Source of the DNA: Gemmata palustris
GTDB taxonomy: Bacteria > Planctomycetota > Planctomycetia > Gemmatales > Gemmataceae
Direction: 5' to 3'
Assembly: GCF_017939745.1 (NCBI RefSeq)
Contig: NZ_JAGKQQ010000001.1
Span: forward strand, 5,146,001-5,210,000
Length of the DNA: 64,000 bases
Shown here piece by piece: positions 6,403-14,590 of the stretch. Below the pieces are notes generated by a model. It was not told where the DNA came from. It was given only the letters and a program-made list of their open reading frames with translations, and did no database searches. The position numbers and the translations under genes were made by a program. Within the stretch, counting starts at the first letter, position 1. The number at the start of each line of letters is the position of its first letter.

Positions 6403-8919
6403 CTACAACCGGCGCAGCCCCTCGGTGATTTCTTCCGCCAGTTCCTTCGGCCGGACCTCGGTCCCCTCGTACCGCTTGTAGCCGCGGACGTCCCCCTTCT
6501 GGTCGGGCTTCAGTTCCGTTGCGAAGCCGCCGCCGAAGACGTATCCGGTGTACTTCACGGTCTTGTACCCGGCCTTGTCGCACGCTTCCAGCGCGGCCAC
6601 GGGTCCGGCCCCGAGCACGGTTTGCGGTTGCACGATGACGCGGACCTCTTGCGGCCCCGCGGAGTCTTTCTTCGCGCGGGCCAACAGTAGCGCGAGTGCC
6701 GCAGGGTCGCGTGTCGTAACCGGGCCGAACTTCGCTTGGAGCCCACGAGCCTTACCGTCACCGGCGGGCACTTCGGTAACGGTGAACTCGAACGCCCCGG
6801 CTTTGCTGACGACGGTGAGTTCGAGGTACCCACCGCCGCCCGCGATCGCTTTCTTGGCCGCCTCAGCCTTCTTCTCAGCGAGCATCGCCTGGGCCTTTCG
6901 CTGGTGGTCCCGGAGGGCCGCTTCCGCATCCGCGATTTGCTTTTCGTAGAGTTTCGATTGGACGAGGAGCCGCTGCTTTTCGGCCACCAGTCGATCGAGT
7001 TGCGCCTGGATCTCGGCGAGCGCCTTGTCCTGATTGGCCTCTTTGACCTTGGGCTCTTTGTCCTTGTTACGCTCTTGGAGCTTCTCTTTGACTTCTTTGA
7101 TCTCTTTCTCGGTGCGCTGTTCCTGAGCGGGCTTGGCACTCTTCAGTTTGGCGAGTTGGTCTTTGAGCGACTTCAGTTCGGCTGCAGATTTGTCCGCGAC
7201 CTCTTGGAGGCGCTGCACGATTTGTATCGCGCGTTCCAGGTCTTTTGCGTGCTCGCGAGCTTTGGACTCGGCGTTCGCCCCTCCGGTTGCCTTGAGCCCT
7301 TCAAGGCGCTTTTGCGCCTCTGCTACCTGAGCACTAGTGGCCTCGATCGCCACGAGGAACGCCTGGTGCTGTGCGTCCTTGGCCCGAATCCCTTCTTCCA
7401 GTGCGGCAATCTCTTTCGCTGCGGCCGGCTTCTCTGTGCCCTTTTGTGCGCCAAGTTTCTCTTCCTTGAGCTTCAGGTCGGTCGCCAGCTTGAGTTTGTT
7501 TCGCAGAACAAGTTCTTCATCCTTGAGCGCTTTCAACTCTTTCGTGAGGTCCGGCTTCTCGATCTTGGATTGTTTGGCAATCTCCTCTTTGAGAGCCTTC
7601 AGGTCCTGCAATTTTTCGACCTTATCGAGTTTGGAGATTTCCTCTTTGAGAGCCCTCAGTTTCAGCTCCGCGGCTTTGGCGTCGTCTGCGTTCTTCTGAA
7701 ATCGCTCCAAAGTCTGGATGTCCTCGGCAACGTCCTTCGGATCAGCCCCGGGTTGCGCCTTGGTGAGATCGGCTTTTTTCTTGGCGGCATCGACGCCCAC
7801 GAGAGCGTTTCGGTGCAGGGCTTCCTTTTCCCGAATGGCCCTTTCCAGCACGGCGATCTCGTCCGCCTTGCTCCCCTTCGCGCGCGTAATGTATCTTTGC
7901 AGGACCGTCAGCTCGTCCGCGCTCAAAGAAATCTCGGCATCCATTTGCTTCCGAAGTTCAACGAGGCGGAGCAACTCCGCCTTAGCCGCCTGAGCCTGCT
8001 TCTCTACCGTCGCGAGGGTTTCAGCCGGCGATTGTGGATTCGGCCTCGATTTGGGGTCGTTCTGGGGCTTGGACGCGGTCCCCGTCACCGGATCGCCGTC
8101 CTGGGCTACCGCGCCGGTGTACGTCGGCCGCGTACCGAGGCCGACACCGATCCCCATCGCGAACACGGCGCACATCGCGAACGATGCGGCCGTCGCCTTC
8201 TTGATCCAGAGCATGTGGAGCACTCCTTCGACGATCGAGGAAACGGCGGGGGTGACGGTCACCGCGGCAACGGTGGACACGGCGGCCGCGCGAGCGGTGC
8301 TCGCCGCCAGTGCCGCCGGCACCGCCCCCGCCGCCAAGACGGGAAGTACCTTCGTTGGGTCAAAGTCACGGAGGCGCGTGCGGAGCTTCGCCAGCCCGCG
8401 GTTGAGCCACGCCGAGAGCGTGCCCTCCGCGCACCCCAGGCGCTCGGCCGCCTCGCGCCGCGAATAGCCCTGCAAGTGGCACAAAATGATCGGGTCGCGA
8501 TAACGCGCGGGAAGGGCGAGCAGGGCGCCGTCGATGTCCGCCCGGAGGTCGGTATCGGGCACGAACCGCGGGGCGTCTTCGGTGAGCGCGTGCTGTCGGG
8601 CGAGGCGCCGGGCGTTCTTGCGCCGGGCGTTGCGCGCGGTCCACACCGCAACGCGGTGCAACCACGGCCCGACGGCCCCGCCCCGCGCGGCCTGGTGCGC
8701 GCGGCGAACGAGAACCAGGAACGCGGCCTGGAACGCATCTTCCGCGTCGGCCAAGTCGGGCAGGAGGCGCCGACAGGCGCCCCACACGAGCGGCCCGTGC
8801 CGGCGGACGAGTTCGATAAACGCGGGTTCGGACCGTTCGGAAATGAACGCGGCGAGCAGTTCGCCGTCGGTTCGGCGGTCCGGGATCAGTTCGCGGTAAA
8901 CAGCGGCGACGGTTCGCAT
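6403..8919 (-). CDS. ECF-type sigma factor fused to a transmembrane coiled-coil protein
   Basis: 838 residues. The N-terminus is an ECF sigma factor. Region 2 (about 20-95) includes DAEDAFQAAFLVLVRRA, and region 4 (about 130-185) includes YRDPIILCHLQGYSRREAAERLG followed by LSAWLNRGLAKLRTRL. A hydrophobic segment (about 245-265, FAMCAVFAMGIGVGLG) follows. Then comes a very long Lys/Glu/Ala/Leu coiled coil (about 300-700) and a small C-terminal domain. Such membrane-tethered sigma factors are known from planctomycetes. The layout suggests that an envelope signal sensed by the coiled coil controls sigma release, which is inference. No separate anti-sigma gene is adjacent. Confidence 0.85.
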   Translation of the reverse strand: MRTVAAVYRELIPDRRTDGELLAAFISERSEPAFIELVRRHGPLVWGACRRLLPDLADAEDAFQAAFLVLVRRAHQAARGGAVGPWLHRVAVWTARNARRKNARRLARQHALTEDAPRFVPDTDLRADIDGALLALPARYRDPIILCHLQGYSRREAAERLGCAEGTLSAWLNRGLAKLRTRLRDFDPTKVLPVLAAGAVPAALAASTARAAAVSTVAAVTVTPAVSSIVEGVLHMLWIKKATAASFAMCAVFAMGIGVGLGTRPTYTGAVAQDGDPVTGTASKPQNDPKSRPNPQSPAETLATVEKQAQAAKAELLRLVELRKQMDAEISLSADELTVLQRYITRAKGSKADEIAVLERAIREKEALHRNALVGVDAAKKKADLTKAQPGADPKDVAEDIQTLERFQKNADDAKAAELKLRALKEEISKLDKVEKLQDLKALKEEIAKQSKIEKPDLTKELKALKDEELVLRNKLKLATDLKLKEEKLGAQKGTEKPAAAKEIAALEEGIRAKDAQHQAFLVAIEATSAQVAEAQKRLEGLKATGGANAESKAREHAKDLERAIQIVQRLQEVADKSAAELKSLKDQLAKLKSAKPAQEQRTEKEIKEVKEKLQERNKDKEPKVKEANQDKALAEIQAQLDRLVAEKQRLLVQSKLYEKQIADAEAALRDHQRKAQAMLAEKKAEAAKKAIAGGGGYLELTVVSKAGAFEFTVTEVPAGDGKARGLQAKFGPVTTRDPAALALLLARAKKDSAGPQEVRVIVQPQTVLGAGPVAALEACDKAGYKTVKYTGYVFGGGFATELKPDQKGDVRGYKRYEGTEVRPKELAEEITEGLRRL

Positions 8920-8963
8920 GCCCCTATCATGTCGCCACCATCAACCGCGCGTGCAGGAAAAAT

Positions 8964-9824
8964 TTAGGCCGCTGCAGATTCATCGTCGTCGCCGGTCCCC
9001 ACAAGTCGGTGGGCGCCGCAAATGCCGCGTTTCGATGTGCGGATGAATTCGACCAGTTCTTGAATGGCGGGGAACGTACCGAGTTCGGCCTCGATGCGCG
9101 CGAGCGCCACGGAGAGCGGGAGGGCCGGCCGGGTCATGTAAATGGTGCGGTACGCCTTGCGAACGGCCATCCGCTCCGCGGGCGGCATCCCGGCCCGCTT
9201 CATGCCCACGAGGTTCAGCCCGCGGACGTAATTCACGTCCTGCATCACCCAGAACGGCGGAATGTCCTTGCTCGATGCGGACGCCCCGCTCAGGAACGCG
9301 AGTCGCCCGACCCGGCAGAACTGGTGAACGGCCGAGTTCCCGCTAATAAAGGCGCGATCGCCCACGGTCACGTGCCCGCCGATGAGGGCCGCGTTCGCGA
9401 AAATCACGTCGTTACCGACGACGCAGTCGTGCGCGACGTGGCTGGCCGCCATGAAGTAGTTGCGGTGCCCGATCCGCGTGATTCCGGTTCCCGGCCCGGC
9501 ACCGACCGGCATCCCGCGGTGGACCGTGACGTGCTCGCGAAAAACGTTCCCGTCGCCGATCTCGACGGACGTGATTTCGCCCTTGTAACCCAGGTGTTGA
9601 GGCGCGCCGCCGATCACCGCGCCGCTGCCGATCTCGTTGTTCGCTCCCAGCGTGAGCGGGCCAACAAGATGTGCATGCGGACCGATCACGCAGCCGGGGC
9701 CGAGGGTAATCGGCCCTTCGAGAACCGCGAACGGCCCGATCTTCACATCAGAGGGCAGATTCGCTTTCGCTTCGGGAGAAACGATCGCTGTGGGGTGTGC
9801 GTGAGGCAGCGCGGGGCGCATCAT
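8964..9824 (-). CDS. lpxA: UDP-N-acetylglucosamine O-acyltransferase (lipid A step 1)
   Basis: 287 residues starting at the paired ATGs 9824/9821, with GGAAAGGAT upstream. It transfers a 3-hydroxyacyl chain from ACP to UDP-GlcNAc, the first step of lipid A synthesis. The left-handed beta helix is visible as hexapeptide repeats (IGPFAV, IGPHAH, IGSGAV). ASHVAHDCVVG places His 129 and His 132 at the positions of E. coli His 122 and catalytic His 125. NSAVHQFCRVG and the helical C-terminus follow. It indicates an LPS-type outer membrane. No other lpx gene is nearby. Confidence 0.92.
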   Translation of the reverse strand: MMRPALPHAHPTAIVSPEAKANLPSDVKIGPFAVLEGPITLGPGCVIGPHAHLVGPLTLGANNEIGSGAVIGGAPQHLGYKGEITSVEIGDGNVFREHVTVHRGMPVGAGPGTGITRIGHRNYFMAASHVAHDCVVGNDVIFANAALIGGHVTVGDRAFISGNSAVHQFCRVGRLAFLSGASASSKDIPPFWVMQDVNYVRGLNLVGMKRAGMPPAERMAVRKAYRTIYMTRPALPLSVALARIEAELGTFPAIQELVEFIRTSKRGICGAHRLVGTGDDDESAAA

Positions 9825-10311
9825 AGCGGCATCCTTTCCGGCAGAACCCAGCTTTCCCGGTCCGGTCCAATACGCCATTCTTCGCCCGCGCACCAGCCCA
9901 ACTTGCGCGCGGCTCTTACCTTATCGTCCAGAACCCCCGGCACAGTAATGCCTTTTCTGCCGCTCCACAATCGCGGCTCGCGTTCCCGGCGCCGTGTGGC
10001 ATGTAAATTTTCGCAAACTGTTAGCCAACCAAACCTTACCGATTATGGAGATGTAACAAATATGCCGCCGGGCGCGCGGAACAGCGCGTCCCGGCGCCGA
10101 GCACCGCAACGAGAGATTGGACACCAATAAGTGCCCGTCCGGGGCGAATTACTTCGCACAGAGGGCGATTTTTTTTGAATCATTCGTCTGTTATCGGGCA
10201 ATCATTCGGTACACGCCCGCGCGGAAATTCGACGGTTACGCTCAGGTGCTTGAATCGGGCGCGGGCGCGGGGATAATTGCAGGGTGGTGCCCCGATCTCC
10301 GAGGTTCCAGT
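9825..10311. other. Divergent intergenic region
   Basis: 487 bp between the divergent starts of lpxA and the WD40 kinase, so it should hold promoters for both. There is an AT-richer patch around 10165-10215 including a T8 run. I see no clear promoter, repeat or small gene. Confidence 0.5.
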
Positions 10312-13300
10312 ATGGCCGGTGGTTTCCGCTGCTCGCTCGGCCACACCTGGCACCCGCCGAACGGGTCAGAGGCCGCCGCTTGCCCCGTGTGCGGCGACAC
10401 CGTAGTCCTCGCAGTCACCGAACGCGAAGAACGGTTCGTGCTGGCCGTGACCGGTGACGCCCCTGGCGGCCAGGACGCGACCCTCAACTTCCCTCCGGCC
10501 CCCACACACGACGAACCGCCGACCGTCGCGTTCACGCACCCCGGCGGGGCAGACACACCCGATTCGTCGTTCGCATCACTCGCCGGGTTCATGCCCCTAC
10601 TGGCGAATTCGTCCGGTTCGGGACCGGGGCGGGAACCGAGCAGCGTGGTGCCGTTCGGGTCGAGCGAGACGATCGACTTCGTTCCACCGCAAGTACCGGG
10701 CTACGAGGTTCTGCACGAGGTCGGGCGCGGCGGGATGGGGGTCGTCTACAAGGCCCGGCAACTGAACCTGAACCGCACCGTCGCGCTGAAGATGATCCTG
10801 TCCGGCATCCACGCCGGGCCGACCGAGCGCGAGCGGTTCAAGCGCGAGGCCGAGTCGGTCGCCGCGCTCCAGCACTCGCACATCGTCCAGATTTTCGACA
10901 TCGGCGAGGCCAGCGGGCACCCGTACCTGGCGCTGGAGTTCGTCGAGGGCGGGAGCCTCGCACAGCACCTCAGCGGCGCGCCGTGGAACGACAAGCGCGC
11001 GGCCGAGTTGATTGAGATCCTCGCACGCGCGATGCAGTTCGCGCACGCCGCCGGCATCGTTCACCGCGACCTGAAGCCGGGCAACGTGCTCCTGAACACA
11101 GAGCGCGGGACCGAGGGCGCCAACCCCGAGCCGGCTTCCAACTCCGGGCTCCGTGCCAGTTCCGGGTTCGTTCCCAAAGTCACGGATTTCGGCCTCGCGA
11201 AGCGGCTCGACGAAACGTTCGGCGGCGACGTCGGCACGCGCACCGGCGCGGTGATGGGCACCCCGAGCTACATCGCCCCGGAACAGGCCGGCGGGAAGAC
11301 GCGCGACATCGGCCCCGGGGCCGACGTGTACGCGCTGGGCGCGATCCTCTACGAGTTGCTCACCGGCCGCCCGCCGTTCCGCGGCGAAACCCCGCTCGAA
11401 ACCGTCCTCCAGGTGCTCCACGACGACCCGGTGCCGCCGAAGCGCCTGCACCCGCTCGTCCCGCGCGACCTGGAAACGATCTGCCTGAAGTGCCTGTCGA
11501 AGCAGCCGATTCACCGGTACGCGAGCGCGTCCGAACTGGCCGACGACCTGCGGCGGTTCCTCAACGGCGAGCCGATCCTGGCGCGCCCGCTGTCGGCGTG
11601 GGGCCGGGGCTTAAAGTGGGCGAAGCGCCACCCGTCGCTGGCGGTGCTCCTGAGCATGACCGTCGTGGCAACCGTCGCGCTGGTCGCGGTTTTGTCGACG
11701 GCGTACTTCCGCGTGCGCGAAGCGGTGTCCGCGGAAGCACACGAGAAGTGGATCGCCCAGCAGGAGCGCGACCGCGCGGAAGCGGAAAAGCGCCGGGCCG
11801 AAGCACTCGCGGCGGAAAACGCGCGGCAGCGCAACGAAGCGGTCGAGCGGGCGGACGAACTGAAGCGCGAGGCACAGCGCACGCGGCGTGCCGCTTACGC
11901 GCTGCAACTGGCGCAGGTCGCGATCCTTTGTGAGCGCGACCCGCTCCGCGCCGCGACGTTGCTCGAGGACGAGACCCGGTGCCCGCTCGATTTGCGCGAC
12001 TTCGCGTGGGCGTACCTGCGCCGGTTGTGCCAGCGCGACGACCGCGCGTACCTCGACCACCGCCCGGACGACCCGCTCCACGCGGTCGCGTACTCGCCGA
12101 CCAGTGAGTTTGTGGCGACCGCGGGCGACACCGGGCGGGTCCGGGTGTGGGACCCGCGGACCGGGCGCACGTGGGTCACGCTCACGGGCCACGAGGGTAC
12201 CGTGCTCGGACTGGCCTTCAGCCCGGACGGGACCACGATCGCCTCCGCGGGGGCCGACGGGACCGTGCGGTTATGGGTGCTCCCGCTCGATGTGCTCGCA
12301 ACGGCGCGCCAGGTCGCGAACCGGTTCTCCTGGCTCCCGCCGATCGTCGATCCGATCATCAGCGTGCCCGACATCAAGCCCACGATCACCCTCGACGCGC
12401 ACGAGCGGGGCGCGAGTTGCGTCGCGTTCTCCCCGGACGGGCGGGCGCTCGTGAGCGGCGGCGGGGACGGGTTCCTCCGCTGGTGGGGGCTCACCGCGTG
12501 GCGCCCGGCGCCGCCCGACCTCGCGGCCCTCGGCGGGCCGGGGGCCGCCGCCGTGGGCGTCGAGCGCGCGACCCGGTCGCCGAACGCGCACCCGGTGTGG
12601 GAATCGCGCGCGTTGCAGGTCCACACCGGCGGGGTGCTGTGCGTCGCGTTCTCCCAGAACGGGAAGATCCTCGCGTCCGGCGGCGCCGACCGCATCGCGC
12701 GCGTGATCTCCGCCGACGGCCGGAAGCTGATCCGCGCGCTCCCGCTGCACGCCGACGCGGTCCGCGCCGTGGCCGTTTCCCCGGACGGCCAAACGGTCGC
12801 GACCGTGAACAACGGCGCGGCGCCCCACGTGCGCCTGTTCGACACGCAGACGTGGCGCGACCGGCGACTGTTCGGCCACACCGCCACCATCTACGCGCTG
12901 ACGTTCAGCGACGACGGGCAGTTACTCGCCAGCGCGGGTTTCGACAAGACGGTGCGCTTGTGGGACGCGGAGGACGGGCGCGAGCGCGGGCAGTTGGTCG
13001 GCCACACGCAACAGGTCAACGCGGTGGCGTTCAGCCCGGACCGGCGCACGGTGGTTTCGGCGGGAATGGACGGCGCCGCGGTGGTGTGGCAGACGAGCAC
13101 TCGGACGCACGAGCCGGAAGACTTCTTGCGCCTGGCGCGCGACCCGAGCGGCCGGAACGCCAGCGCCGCCCAGGGCCTGACCGCAGTGGGCGTGGGCGGG
13201 GCGGGCACGGCGTTCGTCGTGGCCGATGACACCGGACGGGTGCGGATTCTGGCCGCCGACTACGTCCCCCCGAACCGCCCCCCGGCCCCGGGACCGCCGG

Positions 13301-14208
13301 GGCCGCTCGCGCTGACCCCGCTCCCGTTCGGCATCCCGCACTCGAAAGACACGACCCGCGCCGCGGCAACGTCCCCGGACGGTCGCACGTTCGTCGTTGC
13401 CAGCGGGAACGGCCTGCTCATGTGGCAGCCGTTCCCGTTTTCCGGGCGCCCGTTTTTGCCGTCGCCCAGTACCCCGCCCCGCGGCGGATTCACTCGGGCC
13501 GTGATGGTGCGAACGCCCCTCACGGTCCACACCGTTGCCATCGACCCGACGAACCAGTGGATCGTCACCGCCGACGCCGACGCCGTGCGGATTTACGATC
13601 TCCGCTCGATCCCCGCGACTTCGGACCGCCCGATCGATCTGAAGGGCGGGAAAGTGCTTCTCGCCGTGCCCGGCGCCCGGGCGGTCGCGTTCCACCCGAA
13701 CCACAAGTGGCTCGCGGTCGCAGTGGATTCCGGCGTGCGAATCGTGACACTCCAGGGGAAGGTGCTGGCCGACATCCCCAACGCACACGGCCCGCGGGCA
13801 CCCGTTGAATCCGCGGCCTTCGACCGGACCAGCGGGCAACTCGCGACCGGCGACGCGAGCGGGCTGATTAAGCTGTGGGGCGTGGACGCCGGCGGCGCCC
13901 TGACGTTCGCGCGCGACCTCACCGGGCACAGCGGCGCGGTTCACGCGCTCGAGTTCAGCCCGAACGGGCGCACGCTCGCGTCCGGCGGCGACGACCGCAC
14001 CGTGATCCTGTGGGACCCGGTGGCGGGGCGCGAGCGCCTCGCGCTCACCGGCCACGCGGACCGCGTGCTCGATGTGGCGTTTAACGCGGCCGGCACGTCG
14101 CTCGTGAGCGTGAGCCGCGACGGGGCCATCAAGCGCTGGCGCGCGGACGTGCGCCCCGTCGTACCCGAGTCCGGCCCGCGCCTCCCGCCCGCGCTCCCGC
14201 GCACGTGA
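10312..14208 (+). CDS. Ser/Thr protein kinase with WD40 beta-propeller
   Basis: 1,298 residues from the ATG at 10312. A short zinc-ribbon-like start (CSLGHTW...CPVCGD) precedes a full Hanks-type kinase domain from about residue 130. It shows the P-loop GRGGMGVVYKA, VALKM lysine, HRDLKPGN near 250, DFGLAK near 291 and GTPSYIAPEQ. A single transmembrane helix (about 442-463, SMTVVATVALVAVLSTAY) and a charged coiled coil follow. WD40 repeats run from about 585 to 1290 (AFSPDGTTIASAGADGTVRLW and similar). The kinase is cytoplasmic and the propeller should be on the other side of the membrane. This architecture is typical of planctomycetes; substrates are unknown. Confidence 0.93.
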   Translation: MAGGFRCSLGHTWHPPNGSEAAACPVCGDTVVLAVTEREERFVLAVTGDAPGGQDATLNFPPAPTHDEPPTVAFTHPGGADTPDSSFASLAGFMPLLANSSGSGPGREPSSVVPFGSSETIDFVPPQVPGYEVLHEVGRGGMGVVYKARQLNLNRTVALKMILSGIHAGPTERERFKREAESVAALQHSHIVQIFDIGEASGHPYLALEFVEGGSLAQHLSGAPWNDKRAAELIEILARAMQFAHAAGIVHRDLKPGNVLLNTERGTEGANPEPASNSGLRASSGFVPKVTDFGLAKRLDETFGGDVGTRTGAVMGTPSYIAPEQAGGKTRDIGPGADVYALGAILYELLTGRPPFRGETPLETVLQVLHDDPVPPKRLHPLVPRDLETICLKCLSKQPIHRYASASELADDLRRFLNGEPILARPLSAWGRGLKWAKRHPSLAVLLSMTVVATVALVAVLSTAYFRVREAVSAEAHEKWIAQQERDRAEAEKRRAEALAAENARQRNEAVERADELKREAQRTRRAAYALQLAQVAILCERDPLRAATLLEDETRCPLDLRDFAWAYLRRLCQRDDRAYLDHRPDDPLHAVAYSPTSEFVATAGDTGRVRVWDPRTGRTWVTLTGHEGTVLGLAFSPDGTTIASAGADGTVRLWVLPLDVLATARQVANRFSWLPPIVDPIISVPDIKPTITLDAHERGASCVAFSPDGRALVSGGGDGFLRWWGLTAWRPAPPDLAALGGPGAAAVGVERATRSPNAHPVWESRALQVHTGGVLCVAFSQNGKILASGGADRIARVISADGRKLIRALPLHADAVRAVAVSPDGQTVATVNNGAAPHVRLFDTQTWRDRRLFGHTATIYALTFSDDGQLLASAGFDKTVRLWDAEDGRERGQLVGHTQQVNAVAFSPDRRTVVSAGMDGAAVVWQTSTRTHEPEDFLRLARDPSGRNASAAQGLTAVGVGGAGTAFVVADDTGRVRILAADYVPPNRPPAPGPPGPLALTPLPFGIPHSKDTTRAAATSPDGRTFVVASGNGLLMWQPFPFSGRPFLPSPSTPPRGGFTRAVMVRTPLTVHTVAIDPTNQWIVTADADAVRIYDLRSIPATSDRPIDLKGGKVLLAVPGARAVAFHPNHKWLAVAVDSGVRIVTLQGKVLADIPNAHGPRAPVESAAFDRTSGQLATGDASGLIKLWGVDAGGALTFARDLTGHSGAVHALEFSPNGRTLASGGDDRTVILWDPVAGRERLALTGHADRVLDVAFNAAGTSLVSVSRDGAIKRWRADVRPVVPESGPRLPPALPRT

Positions 14209-14590
14209 AGCGGAATCAATCAATCGCTTCCGCCCGTTCGCCCGCGGCAAGCCGCAGCACAAGTTCTCACGCTCGTAGCACTTACGCTGTGCTTTCAATC
14301 CAGTCACCCCTACGGGTCCGGCCCCCTTTCACAGTCTCATTGATAGACCGCGCACACTTCGTGTGCCGTCGAACGTGCCGCAGTTTGACTCTCAGACGAT
14401 CTTGAAAGGTCCGTGAGAATCGCGAAAATCTTGGCTGCGACGTCGGTTTTGATCGATCATGATTGAACGTCTTACCCGGTCGACAGGGTTACACATCAAT
14501 CGCTGACGAACTCGCCGCGTAACCTGCCCCCGGATAATACGTCTTGCCGACCAGTGGGGTCACCCGCCCTCTCCCCGAGTCCCTCGGTCC
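14209..14590. other. Intergenic region
   Basis: 382 bp between two plus-strand genes. Base composition is mixed and lower in GC than the coding sequence. I see no gene, strong hairpin or repeat; a promoter for the histidine kinase is expected here. Confidence 0.4.

Noticed and set aside
6736-8967. Open frame of 743 codons opposite the sigma/coiled-coil gene
   Set aside because: Antisense of a Lys/Glu-rich coiled coil gives a Leu/Phe-rich shadow without motifs. The minus-strand frame has clear sigma regions.
12922-14307. 461-codon minus-strand frame opposite the WD40 kinase
   Set aside because: Arg/Gly/His-rich shadow. The plus strand encodes unmistakable WD40 repeats.
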